From NCBI RefSeq assembly GCF_000146165.2, contig NC_004347.2, forward strand, positions 496,001 to 560,000: a stretch of DNA of 64,000 bases, read 5' to 3'. The DNA comes from Shewanella oneidensis MR-1 (GTDB lineage Bacteria; Pseudomonadota; Gammaproteobacteria; Enterobacterales; Shewanellaceae). Position 1 is the first letter of the stretch; each line of letters opens with the position of its first letter. This document shows positions 25,628 through 34,850 of this stretch, one piece after another. Under the pieces are notes generated by a model. The model saw only the letters and a list, made by a program, of their open reading frames with translations, ran no database searches and was not told the DNA's origin. The position numbers were made by a program, and so were the translations under genes.

Positions 25628-27589
25628 ATGGCAAAACATATCAGCTTTGGCACGCCAGTTAACGATGCCGAGCGTTGGGCATTTAGTTTACTTGCCGAAG
25701 AGCTTCCCGATGACTATTTGCTACTAACCAATGTCGAAATCCCAACGCAATCGGGACAGGCGATGGAAGTTGATGCCCTAGTCGTTGGGGAATGGGGGGT
25801 ATATGTTGTTGATGTTAAAGGTTACATGGGAAGACTGAATGCCGGGCTACATGCATGGCTACTCGATGGCCGTGATGTGGATAACAGCCTAGCTAAAGCC
25901 AATTATGTTGCCCGTGTACTCGCAGGTAAGCTCAAGCACAAAATCCCCGTGGGTGTTTATGCTCCTTGGTGCCAAGGCATGGTGTTTGTTACCGGACGCA
26001 AAGGGGAGGAAATTGAGCTTGAGAAGGATGAAGGCACACTGAGTATTTACACGCCCAAGCAGATCATCGCCGCGTTAACGAAGGAATGGGGCTTAACGGC
26101 TCCACACAAGCATCCGGTAACGGAAAAGCAAAAGGAAATAGTGCTCAACACCATAGGTCAAGTGGCATTGGTGGAGCAACGCAATAATAAGATCCAAGAT
26201 TTTATTAAGCTAAAATGCTTGTTTTTACAGCAAGGACTGGAGGTATGGCAGGCCGAATATCAACCGGGAGGTTGGACTGCACCATGGTTACTGAAGATTT
26301 TATTACCCATTCAGTTCGACCACAGTGAAGAGGCCGCGGTGCATGAGCAGCGTTTACGGGATGAATTTCAGCGCATGCAGGCACTATCAGGGTGCAGTGG
26401 CGTCCCCTACTGCGCACCGCTGATCCAAGACGGCGAACAATTAGTGCTGCCTATCCGCATGCCGCGTGGCTTGCCGATGAATATGCTCTCACTCACCGAA
26501 TTAACAACTTATCAATTACTTGAAATACTTCGCCGCTCTGTTTCGAGCCTACAGCAAATACATCGCCGCGGTTATACCGTTGGAGGGTGGGCGGAAAACT
26601 GCGTATTTATTTCTGAGGAAGGTGACGTTGAGTTTATTGATATTAAAGACTCTATTTCAACCTCGACGGATATTCAGCAGTATGCGAGTCGTTTCCTTGC
26701 CCTCGCGGAACAAACGCGCCAACCACGCATTTACCAATGGTATCGACAGGCCATAGCAGGAGGCACCAATGATTTGGATGCACTGCGCAGCGATCTCAGT
26801 GCCATTATCGACATTGGCGTGTGTGATACGTTACCGCAAGCTATTGTTATCAAAGAGGGAGCAGTCATTGATCACCATTACCGCCTCGAACGCCTGATTA
26901 CCGAATCCACCCATAGTCAATTGTGGCAGGCATTACACCTTCAGGGACAATATGCATGCGGATTATCAATTTATCATCAGGTCGATGCCGATTGGCCAAT
27001 GCTAAGTAACCTCTATCGCAGTTTATCGAAGATATATCATCCCCATATTGAAAAGGTGTTAGCTTTTGGCCAATTGCCAGAAAGTGAAGCGCTATTTATC
27101 GCTAGGGCATGGGAGCAAGGCGACGCTATTGATACTGTGTCAAATATTGAAATAGGGCAACCGCGACAATGGTTTACTCAGTTATTGTCCGCGCTGCAAT
27201 ATTTGCATCGCCTTGATATTTTCCATGGTGCCATCTGCCCCAAAAACATCATTTGCCATGCTGACAAAGCGGTATTAGTGAACTTTGGGGTCGGACTCGA
27301 TATTGCGGCCAGCTATTATGCGGCTCAATATGCCGATCCAACCCTATGGTCATTTGAAGGTCAGGCCGAGCGGGATCTTTTTGGACTCGTCGCCAGCTTT
27401 ATTGATGCACTGACCCCAGCCTCCTTGAAAGGGGATATGGGGCAAAAAGACATGATTAATGCGTTGCATTCATTTGATAAACAATGGTTTGGAGAGGAAT
27501 TATTTGATGCTTGTCACCGAGTGCTCTCCTTTGAATTCCCCTTAGATCCCAAACGCAGTTATGCCGAACAGTTTGGGATTGTTTGCTAA
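25628..27589 (+). CDS. NERD domain fused to two degenerate protein-kinase-like domains
   Basis: 653 residues, no TM. The N terminus (about 10-165) is a NERD nuclease-related domain: MEVDALVVGEWGVYVVDVKG keeps the acidic and D-x-K positions of the nuclease fold. Two kinase-like regions follow. The first (about 205-400) has WLLKILLP and IHRRGYTVGGWAENCVF...FIDIK. The second (about 415-640) has FHGAICPKNIICHADKAVLVNFGVG, where HRD and DFG are replaced by HGA and NFG. Both look like pseudokinases. NERD plus kinase fusions are found in phage-defence proteins such as PglW of BREX-type systems, from memory. It stands alone between REP repeats. A defence or signalling role is inference. Confidence 0.7.
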   Translation: MAKHISFGTPVNDAERWAFSLLAEELPDDYLLLTNVEIPTQSGQAMEVDALVVGEWGVYVVDVKGYMGRLNAGLHAWLLDGRDVDNSLAKANYVARVLAGKLKHKIPVGVYAPWCQGMVFVTGRKGEEIELEKDEGTLSIYTPKQIIAALTKEWGLTAPHKHPVTEKQKEIVLNTIGQVALVEQRNNKIQDFIKLKCLFLQQGLEVWQAEYQPGGWTAPWLLKILLPIQFDHSEEAAVHEQRLRDEFQRMQALSGCSGVPYCAPLIQDGEQLVLPIRMPRGLPMNMLSLTELTTYQLLEILRRSVSSLQQIHRRGYTVGGWAENCVFISEEGDVEFIDIKDSISTSTDIQQYASRFLALAEQTRQPRIYQWYRQAIAGGTNDLDALRSDLSAIIDIGVCDTLPQAIVIKEGAVIDHHYRLERLITESTHSQLWQALHLQGQYACGLSIYHQVDADWPMLSNLYRSLSKIYHPHIEKVLAFGQLPESEALFIARAWEQGDAIDTVSNIEIGQPRQWFTQLLSALQYLHRLDIFHGAICPKNIICHADKAVLVNFGVGLDIAASYYAAQYADPTLWSFEGQAERDLFGLVASFIDALTPASLKGDMGQKDMINALHSFDKQWFGEELFDACHRVLSFEFPLDPKRSYAEQFGIVC

Positions 27590-27694
27590 CTTTGCTTGGT
27601 GGTTAAGGGGCGACTAGGCGGCGCAGGGCGCGGGCAAACCGAGTTCGAGCTTTTAGTGTTAATCGTGGGTTTGGGTGTAATTTCTAGTTTTTAA

Positions 27695-28108
27695 ATCAAA
27701 GTCGTGGGGCTTCACCCCCTGATTTTTTATAAAGAGCCGACCAAAAGGGAAGCAACAGCAATTCCCTCTTGCTTCTTTGTTAACAATAGTCCTGCCGAAC
27801 AACGTCCATGTTTAACTGCCTGTTCGCCATTATCCATGGCTCTCGTTCGTATCGCTGCGTTGCAGCACTCACCTTAGCGAAGTTACATGTATTGGTCACT
27901 GGTCTTATACTCCAATAAAAATTGCCTAACGGCTCAGATGGGACATCCCTGCCCCACCGAGCCTGCGCCATCATCCATGATGTCGCCACGGCCCCACTCA
28001 AACAACTAAGAGCTATCTGCGTATTTCGACAACTTCGCAGGAGAAGGTTAACTTCTGATACTGAGGTGTTCGTTGTGAATCACAAAAGATTTTTGCCTGT
28101 CCTATCAT
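27695..28108 (+). repeat. REP/RAYT-associated repeat copy 3
   Basis: GTCGTGGGGCTTCACCCC hairpin, AAAGGGAAG...TTCCCTCTT hairpin, then a 300-bp stretch nearly identical to 21555-21873. It ends in box B3 (28084-28111), after which the RAYT fragment begins. Confidence 0.75.
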
Positions 28109-28111
28109 TTT
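28084..28111 (+). repeat. Island box B3
   Basis: A diverged copy of box B1 in the same orientation (TGCCTGTCCTATC core). Confidence 0.55.
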
Positions 28112-28113
28112 CC

Positions 28114-28635
28114 AAAGAAGATAACTGCACAGGCAGGTTTTGGGAAGGACGGTTTAAATCCCAGGCCTTACTGGATGAAGCCGTCGTGTTAGCCTGTATG
28201 ACTTACGTTGATTTGAATCCGATTAGAGCCCAACTCGCTGATACACCAGAACAATCCGACCATACCAGTATTCAACTACGTATTCGGGCCGCATTAAAAG
28301 GTGAGCAACCCAGCAATCTCCTGCCTTTTATTGGTAACGAGTGCGACAACCAACCCAATGGCATTGGGTTTTCCTTAACGGATTACCTTCAATTGGTAGA
28401 TGATACTGGCCGAATTATTCGCAATGATAAGCGTGGAAATATCAGTGAAAATAGTGCCAAGTTACTGACCAGATTAAATATTCCCCATGATAATTGGCTC
28501 AAGTTTACCACTGAGTTTGGCAAGCTATTTCACGGTCCAGTGGGCACATTGCAAGAACTGAGCGATTACTGCGAACATCTAGAAAAGCGACGACGGCACT
28601 TTGCGACAAGCTGTCAGCACTTTTACATCAACTGA
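28114..28635 (+). pseudogene. RAYT (REP-associated Y1 transposase) remnant, C-terminal part
   Basis: About 173 codons starting in mid-protein: KEDNCTGRFWEGRFKSQALLDEA...CMTYVDLNPIRA is the well-known C-terminal part of the IS200-like/RAYT proteins, followed by TPEQSDHTSIQ. The N-terminal HUH nuclease domain with the catalytic tyrosine helix is absent; the sequence upstream is repeat copy 3. A frame open from 27922 runs through this repeat but has no sense there. So this is a dead remnant, in keeping with the REP copies around it. Confidence 0.8.
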
Positions 28636-29133
28636 TAGTAATCTCTGGTAATCAACCAAATCACAGCCAATTTGTATAGCGGTGGGGCTGGTATGTCTGA
28701 AATTCGCCATTTTTTAATGAATTAGCTCGATTTCTTTCTCTTGTAGTTCATTAGTTACTTCTTATCCCCTCCTTAAAGCGAATTCTGTAAGTCATCTCTT
28801 GAACGTAAGCAGAGAGCATATTATGTTTTTGATTTAAAATAGCTGGCCTGATTTTTGTGTCAAGCTTGGCATAAGCTTAGGTGCTGAAGCGTCCATCACT
28901 ACAAAGCCACTGTTTCGTAAAAACGACATACCTTACCTCCATTCTTGAACGCTATGGCCCAAGGGTGCGTCTCAGACCAATTTGAAGAAGACGAGAATCT
29001 GTTTAAGAGCAGCCACCACCTCAAGCAAATACATCGCCTCGATGTGTTGACCCCCTCGACTGGCGGGCCCATCCGTTGGCTATCACGCAGGTCAGAAGTG
29101 ATAACCATGCACGAGGTACTTACATCACCGCAA
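28636..29133. other. Gap without a recognised gene
   Basis: About 500 bp between the RAYT remnant and the chemoreceptor gene. Short open frames exist on both strands (for example 28945-29220) but have no SD and no recognisable domain. Confidence 0.5.
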
Positions 29134-30765
29134 TTAGCTCAATTTAAAGATGGAGACGCTCTTCTTGAGCTCCCCTACAATCTGGGTAAGGTGCACAGCT
29201 TCACCATTGACACACTCTGAAGCGGAGACGTTCTCCTGTGACATGTTGTTCACCTCTTCAACAGACTGGGCAATCAGTTGGCTTGCAGAGGATTGTTCAT
29301 GCAGCATGACGTTGATTTCGCCCATCAGCCCGACAACCGCTTGGGAGCTTTGGTCTACCTTGGCCATCAAGTCACTGGCCTGGGCTGTGTTAAGGCGAAC
29401 GTTTTCAATGCTCTGCACATATTTGTCCATGGTGCTGACCGTCTCCATGGCCTTGGATTGCACACTACTTATCATGCTGTCGATTTCTTGGGTGGCTTTG
29501 GTTGTTCTCTCTGCCAATTGGCGTACTTCGTCAGCCACCACGGCGAACCCACGTCCCATATCACCAGCCCGGGCCGCTTCAATGGCAGCGTTAAGTGCCA
29601 GCAAGTTGGTTTGGTCTGCCACGCCTTTAATCATGACGGTGATTTGGCCCACCTTGGTGACATCATCTGCCAGCTGGCGGATTTGCGTGGTCGATTGATT
29701 GATGGCATCGGTCACTGCTCGCACTTCCCGAGAGACCCCCTCGACTTGATGCTCACCTTGTTGCGCCAAATTGCCTGATGTCATGGCTTGTTCATTTGCG
29801 CTGTTAGCCGAATCAGAAAGTTGTGCTATCGAAGTGGACATCTCTTCAATGGAGGCAGCTGAGCAGGCTGTTGCTTGGGCTTGCATTTCAGAGCTGGTCA
29901 TCACTTGCTGAGCAGCACTGGATAGCTGGGCCGCAGAAGAACCCAGCTCTTCGGAGATATGCAAAACGGTATTAATAGTTTCTTTAAGTGACTTGCGAGT
30001 CGATGCCATCGAGTGCTGCAGCTTGGTAAGCTCATCATTACCAGAGGGCGGAATAGTATCCACCAGATTACCCCTGGCAATATGGGAAAGGTCGGTAACA
30101 GTTTGGTCCAATGGTGCGAGGATACTACGTATAACTAACGCCCCAGAAATAGCTGCGATAACCAGAACCAGACCCATGGTTATCACGAACTCTTGCCCTA
30201 GCTGGGCAACCACGACATCGCTGTCGTCATAAGCCTTTTTCCCTAGATCGACGTTCTTGTTCACAATCGCAGAGAGAGTGGCATCTGCTTGCTGAAAGGT
30301 TGGCGTTACCTCGGACTTCATCAGCTGCATGGCTGCCTCGTTATCATTGCGATATGACGCGTCCATCATTTTCTTTGCTGCTGCTTTATAAGGCGGCCAT
30401 TGGCGGTCAAAATCCGCCAGTAAACGGGTTTCGTCAGGGGTCAGCTCAGTCACGCGATATTTATTGAGTAATGCCATCATTTGGGTTTCATATTTATCCA
30501 TGACACCCGCAATTCGGTCCATTTCTGACTGTTTTGCTTCGATAACGTAGTTGAATAATTCACGATGGTGGTAGATGGCTTGCATGTTTGCATTTGCCAC
30601 ATCGGTGATAGGCACGAGCTGGTTGAGATACATGTTGTTTAGCATGACATTTATGGTGTCGGCTGATTGCTTGTGGCTCAATCCCATAACAAACATCGTT
30701 GCGAGCAATGCAACAAGCAAGAGAGTCAAACGTAGCTTTATCGATATACTTCTTACCCAATTCAT
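29134..30765 (-). CDS. Methyl-accepting chemotaxis protein
   Basis: 543 residues from the ATG at 30765 (GAGG before it). TM1 ([19 protein letters not shown]), a ~150-residue helical periplasmic sensor of the four-helix-bundle type (4HB_MCP), TM2 ([20 protein letters not shown]), HAMP ([24 protein letters not shown]) and the signalling hairpin [35 protein letters not shown] (about 382-416). It reports an unknown signal to CheA/CheW. It lies within the island; its GC content is closer to the core than the graspetide genes. No CheR-tethering pentapeptide at the end (ends in SIFKLS). Confidence 0.93.
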   Translation of the reverse strand: MNWVRSISIKLRLTLLLVALLATMFVMGLSHKQSADTINVMLNNMYLNQLVPITDVANANMQAIYHHRELFNYVIEAKQSEMDRIAGVMDKYETQMMALLNKYRVTELTPDETRLLADFDRQWPPYKAAAKKMMDASYRNDNEAAMQLMKSEVTPTFQQADATLSAIVNKNVDLGKKAYDDSDVVVAQLGQEFVITMGLVLVIAAISGALVIRSILAPLDQTVTDLSHIARGNLVDTIPPSGNDELTKLQHSMASTRKSLKETINTVLHISEELGSSAAQLSSAAQQVMTSSEMQAQATACSAASIEEMSTSIAQLSDSANSANEQAMTSGNLAQQGEHQVEGVSREVRAVTDAINQSTTQIRQLADDVTKVGQITVMIKGVADQTNLLALNAAIEAARAGDMGRGFAVVADEVRQLAERTTKATQEIDSMISSVQSKAMETVSTMDKYVQSIENVRLNTAQASDLMAKVDQSSQAVVGLMGEINVMLHEQSSASQLIAQSVEEVNNMSQENVSASECVNGEAVHLTQIVGELKKSVSIFKLS

Positions 30766-30872
30766 TGTATTTACCTCATTGTGGGATAACGTCCTTACAG
30801 ATATAAATGTATAGGCAAGGGAACAACCGATAGCAAGCAAGCCAAAAAAATATCAACCGGCTGATTTAAAAT

Positions 30873-30896
30873 AAAAAAAACGGCTGACGATCAGCC
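30873..30896 (-). terminator. Orphan terminator on the minus strand, upstream of the MCP gene
   Basis: GGCTGA (30882-30887), loop CGA, TCAGCC (30891-30896); on the minus strand it is followed by eight T (30880-30873). It would end a minus-strand transcript coming from about 31-32 kb, but no gene is left there. Confidence 0.7.
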
Positions 30897-31073
30897 ATTT
30901 ATCAAGACACCCATTGTTAAATTTCATTTATTGAGACGTAGGTGGTCACCTCGGGCTTAGTAAGGTCAATTTCCTATAATTTATGCTAATCGATAATTCA
31001 CCTCTCACAACGGTGTGTCGGTCATTAATGGTTCGTGATCTTGCTACATATATCCGGTGTCTGTTGCACCCTG

Positions 31074-31097
31074 AAAATCTGACTGGCATAACTTTTT
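31074..31097 (-). repeat. Island box B4
   Basis: Diverged inverted copy of the island box (GACTGGCATAACT core). With B3 it brackets the RAYT remnant and the chemoreceptor. Confidence 0.5.
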
Positions 31098-31289
31098 GGG
31101 ATTAACAGCTCGCACAGAGGTTACAGAAGTGCATCTTCCCCTTCGAAGTTGCCACTGGGCGTTGGAATAAATTGCGTGAGTTCGGTCATGGATGACCGGC
31201 TAGCTTTCGGACTCTTTATTTAAAGTAGAGGGGATGTACCATCGGAAGCGATAGCCATTTATCCATAAGACCAAGGCCTGATTTATAAA

Positions 31290-31425
31290 TAAAGCGTTAA
31301 TGCATGTAACTTCGCTAGGGGCGGCAAGGACTCTTGTTAACGAAGAGGCAAGAGGGAATTGCTGTTGATCCCCTCTTGGTCGGCTCTTTATAAAAAATCA
31401 GGGGGTGAAGCCCCACGACTTTGAT
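31290..31425 (-). repeat. REP-like repeat copy 4, reversed
   Basis: Reverse complement of the block seen at 27701: GGGGGTGAAGCCCCACGAC and AAGAGGGAATTGCTGTTGAT are shared, with an internal deletion joining it to TAACTTCGCTA. Confidence 0.7.
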
Positions 31426-32063
31426 TTGTGCTTTGCTTAAAGCTAAAACCTTTAATTTGCTAAGGAGATGCTGGTGCCTTTTGATTTATCGGAAGAACAA
31501 TTATTGCTAACGGAACAAGAGTTGGGGGCTTCATGAAACTGGTAAGCTTCAAGAGTTGACTGCATCTTTTAATGGAATCGAAAAGTCGTAAGCGCAGGTG
31601 CCCGTTAACCCATTAGCGTGAAGACCAAGGGCTTTGACTCATAAGATGTTTGGAAAGTGGCAACTCGGTAGCCCTGATGTTTGCATTCATTTTCGAAAAA
31701 CCAAACTTTCGCTAAAGCTGTGCATATTCGCAATCATTTTTAACAAAATGTTGATTTGTGTGTTTTTGCTGGTTTTTTCATATCGTTGATGTTGTTTTAG
31801 CGCTATGGAATATACCTCATTTACAGATAAATAATCCCCTGACTTTCTAATCACTAAAATCTACGTTATTACTATTCTATCAGTAAGATAAAGCACAGAA
31901 CTCACTTGATATAATAGGTTCTGTTGTGGCAGTTTGAGTCGAAGCCACAAGCTGCTTTGTCGTATCCACTGTGGAAGGCTGTTAGTTGGAATATTACTCG
32001 GGAGGGCTTGCTTATTGCGGTGTTCATCCTGGAAAAAAATCATTAATCAGTGCAGGAGCAAAT

Positions 32064-32720
32064 ATGAAAAAAGTGGTGATGATTGCTATGGCAGCGGTCT
32101 TACTGGGTGGATGTTCTGTAAAAGAAAGGGCAATGAGTGGATTTCAGGTTGTGCCCTTTGATGCGTTCAAAACGAGCGAAAGCAATCCCAATCAGCGTAT
32201 TTATAAGGAGCCGGGCGTTGACCTGCGCCAGTACAATCAGGTGTTACTCGATCCAATCCAATTTATTCGCCAAGAGAATGGTAAATGGTATCTGTTGACC
32301 GCCAATGAGCAGAATGAGATTGGTCGTTATTACCATGCTAAGTTCCAAAATGAGTTGATGAAAAATGGAGTCAAGATTGCGACTGAGTCCGGCCCAGGCG
32401 TGATTAGAGTTCAGGCTGCGGTGACGAATTTTGATTTAACTCGACCAGAGCTTAAATTACGCGATCTATTACCGGCGAAGATTGCTATTGATGTGACAAA
32501 AGAGGCGATCGGTATGGAGCCTTACTTACTGAAGGTCGGTAGCATGTCGCAGTTGCTCGACTCCCAAAGCGGCAAGTTGTTAGTGCGGGTTTTAGATGCT
32601 CGTGAGAGTGATGATACCATCCAAAAAGATTCTCCTATTACAGCAAGCGAACTGGAAAAGATGATTGATAAGTGGGCTGCTGGCCGTGCGAAACAGTTAG
32701 CCGACAATTTGGGTAAATAA
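32064..32720 (+). CDS. DUF3313-like lipoprotein
   Basis: 218 residues from the ATG at 32064 (CAGGAG before it). The signal peptide has lipobox LLGGC-S. The mature part (DAFKTSESNPNQRIYKEPGVDLRQYNQVLLDPIQF...) resembles outer-membrane lipoproteins with a DUF3313 fold; function unknown. It is the first regular gene on the right side of the island. A hairpin terminator follows. Confidence 0.7.
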   Translation: MKKVVMIAMAAVLLGGCSVKERAMSGFQVVPFDAFKTSESNPNQRIYKEPGVDLRQYNQVLLDPIQFIRQENGKWYLLTANEQNEIGRYYHAKFQNELMKNGVKIATESGPGVIRVQAAVTNFDLTRPELKLRDLLPAKIAIDVTKEAIGMEPYLLKVGSMSQLLDSQSGKLLVRVLDARESDDTIQKDSPITASELEKMIDKWAAGRAKQLADNLGK

Positions 32721-32767
32721 TTCAAGCCGTATGTAATATTTGGGCTTAATACATTGGTTATAAAAAT

Positions 32768-32798
32768 AAACCTCAGCCAAAACTGGGGTTTATTATTT
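32768..32798. terminator. Terminator after the DUF3313-like gene
   Basis: AAACCTCAG (32768-32776) and CTGGGGTTT (32783-32791), one G-T pair, followed by ATTATTT. A near-identical hairpin recurs at 34777. Confidence 0.75.
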
Positions 32799-32995
32799 GT
32801 GTATTACAGATGGGCGAACCCGCAAACTATGGACTCTAACAGAGGCGGTGGAAAACGTGGCTATGGCTATGGCAATGGGGGTTGATGGTTTAGTTGCAGA
32901 CTGTTTTGCGGGCGTAGCATCAAACGTCCTTGTTTAATGCGTTATAAAAACACCACTGGAGATTTGCGAGTGCAGTGTTAAGGCTGGGCGGCGTT

Positions 32996-33331
32996 TTATG
33001 GTTCTATCTCTATTTTCGGGCGCTGAGCACTACAACATTGATCCTGTAAAAAATGCACGAGTCCTTGTAATAATTGATAATCAGGTACGCAGTACAATAC
33101 TCTTCCCTCACGGCGCTGCGAGATAATTCCCGCTGAAACTAAGGCGCTAATATGATGTGAGAGTGTAGAACCTGGGACCTGCAACTCTTCCTGTAATTGC
33201 CCCACGGCAACGCCCTCATAGCCCCCCTTAACTAATATTCTGAACAGGGCAAGACGAGTAGGATGTCCTAGTTCTTTCAATACTTTAGCTGCATTATCTA
33301 TATTCATATTGATACTGTTGTTTCCGTTCAT
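32996..33331 (-). CDS. arsR: ArsR-family repressor, MAs(III)-selective type
   Basis: 111 residues with a winged helix (LGHPTRLALFRILV; LQVPGSTLSHHISALVSAGIISQRREGRVLYC). Cysteines are C81, C99 and C100. The spacing 18 then 1 is the same as C83, C101, C102 described for SpArsR of Shewanella putrefaciens, a repressor that senses methylarsenite and controls arsP. It is divergent from the ArsP-like permease gene at 33532, so it very likely represses both. The inducer is inferred from the Cys pattern. Confidence 0.85.
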   Translation of the reverse strand: MNGNNSINMNIDNAAKVLKELGHPTRLALFRILVKGGYEGVAVGQLQEELQVPGSTLSHHISALVSAGIISQRREGRVLYCVPDYQLLQGLVHFLQDQCCSAQRPKIEIEP

Positions 33332-33531
33332 GCCATCAATTTATTCGATAATACCAGAATTATCTATCTTTGAACGGCCTCAAAAAGCGTCATCACTTGC
33401 CACTGGGTGAACTTTATCCGCAATTGATACTATGCTCACACTATATTTCTGCATTTATGGAAATTTGGTATTGAAAATCCTGCTCCAAATAACTATTATT
33501 CTAGAAAATTCGAAATGTATTGAGGTTAACA

Positions 33532-34608
33532 ATGAATCCAGAGCTCATCACTATGCTAAAAGAAACGGCAAATATGTTTGCGTTTCTTGCACTTGAGTTA
33601 ACCTTGTTATTCCTCGTGATAAGTTATCTCGTTGGTATGCTGCAGGAGTTTGTTACCCCTCAAAAAGTGCAGTCCATTTTGAGTTCGCGTAATGGCAAAG
33701 GTTATTTAATTGCTGCGCTGCTTGGATCTATCACGCCATTTTGCTCTTGTTCAACGATCCCATTTTTAAAAGGTCTACTCAGGGCTCGTGCGGGTTTTGG
33801 TCCAATGATGGTGTTCCTATTTGCCAGCCCATTATTGAATCCGATTATTATTGGATTATTTGTCGTCACTTTCGGAGTTAAAGTCGCGGTCTTTTACTTT
33901 GTGATGGCAATGGGAGTATCTGTGATCGCGGGCTTTACACTGGAAAAGCTGGGATTTGAAAGATATATCCGTAAAGAGGCCTACGAACAACAAGAGTTAG
34001 GCGCATCTGCTGGGAATAATAAGCAATCTTCTGCTCCATCCTCTTGCTGTGATACAACACCAGCTCCAGTTGCATCCTCTTGTTGTGGGGTAACATCTGA
34101 GCCAGTTACATCTTCTTGCTGTGGAACCCAACCTGCGCCTGTTGCATCCTTATGTTGTGACGATCGTTCGTCAATTTTACCGCCGCAGGTGCGCACAGAG
34201 CATCGTTGGTTACGCGTTTGGCGCACAACGTGGAAGGACTTTAAGCAAGTATCACCCTATCTTTTTGTTGGGGTGTTACTCGGCTCATTTATCTATGGCT
34301 TTATCCCAACAGAATTCATTGTTAACTACGCAGGCGAAGCCACTTGGTATGCTATCCCTCTTGCGGCGGTTATTGGCATTCCTCTTTATATTCGCGCCGA
34401 AGCGGTTATCCCGCTCAGCGCGGCATTAGTCCAAAAAGGTATGGCGATGGGGTCTGTCATGGCATTAATCATCGGTAGTGCCGGTGCCAGCATCACAGAA
34501 GTGATTTTGTTAAAATCAATCTTTAAAAATCAAATGATTGCCGCATTTCTAGGTGTTATTTTAGCTATGGCTATCGCCTCTGGATTTCTTTATGGTTTAG
34601 TCTTTTAA
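33532..34608 (+). CDS. arsP: ArsP-like organoarsenical permease with a Cys-Cys repeat insert
   Basis: 358 residues from the ATG at 33532 (GAGG, 6 nt). Eight or so TMs in two halves. The first half holds GSITPFCSCSTIPFLKG, the ArsP/DUF318 motif; the second half holds GIPLYIRAEAVIPLSAALVQKGM and GSAGASITEVILLK. Between them a cytoplasmic loop carries four 12-residue repeats of the type SSCCxxxxxPVx with Cys pairs at 172/173, 184/185, 196/197 and 208/209. ArsP exports trivalent organoarsenicals such as MAs(III). The loop could bind arsenic before export. Regulated by the divergent ArsR. Confidence 0.88.
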   Translation: MNPELITMLKETANMFAFLALELTLLFLVISYLVGMLQEFVTPQKVQSILSSRNGKGYLIAALLGSITPFCSCSTIPFLKGLLRARAGFGPMMVFLFASPLLNPIIIGLFVVTFGVKVAVFYFVMAMGVSVIAGFTLEKLGFERYIRKEAYEQQELGASAGNNKQSSAPSSCCDTTPAPVASSCCGVTSEPVTSSCCGTQPAPVASLCCDDRSSILPPQVRTEHRWLRVWRTTWKDFKQVSPYLFVGVLLGSFIYGFIPTEFIVNYAGEATWYAIPLAAVIGIPLYIRAEAVIPLSAALVQKGMAMGSVMALIIGSAGASITEVILLKSIFKNQMIAAFLGVILAMAIASGFLYGLVF

Positions 34609-34776
34609 GTAAAAACTAAATAAAGCCTGTTAAACAATAACCTAATACGCTTTTGATGTGTCTTTAAGTGGCGCGAATGGAGAGCTTGGGATAGTGGTCT
34701 AACTGTTAGACATGGACGTTGTTCTACAAGGACACGCGTTAGCAAAGAGGTCAAAATACGACCTTATCTAAAATAA

Positions 34777-34808
34777 AAACCCCAGTGAAAACTGGGGTTT
34801 ATTGTTTG
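34777..34808. terminator. Bidirectional terminator between arsP and fre
   Basis: Perfect 9-bp stem AAACCCCAG (34777-34785) / CTGGGGTTT (34792-34800), TGAAAA loop, T-rich on both strands. It serves both convergent genes. Confidence 0.8.
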
Positions 34809-34850
34809 AACTGGCTGACGTTATTTAACCATAACGAACAAATTAACGCG

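Larger units (their letters stand above)
30897..32063. other. Gap of about 1.2 kb with repeat debris
   Basis: Contains box B4 (31074-31097) and REP copy 4 (31290-31425, reversed). A 22-codon fragment with a good SD at about 31469 (LVPFDLSEEQLLLTEQELGAS then stop) looks like the start of a lost gene. No complete gene seen. Confidence 0.5.

Noticed and set aside
27922..28113. Open frame before the RAYT fragment read as its true N terminus
   Set aside because: This stretch is nearly identical to the non-coding repeat at 21.5-21.9 kb and carries no HUH or tyrosine motif.
28945..29220. 91-codon plus-strand frame in the gap before the chemoreceptor
   Set aside because: No SD, no domain, and it runs into the chemoreceptor gene on the other strand.
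21493..31425. Repeated hairpins as a CRISPR array
   Set aside because: The copies are long, irregularly spaced, partly inverted and have no unique spacers; they are REP/RAYT-type repeats.
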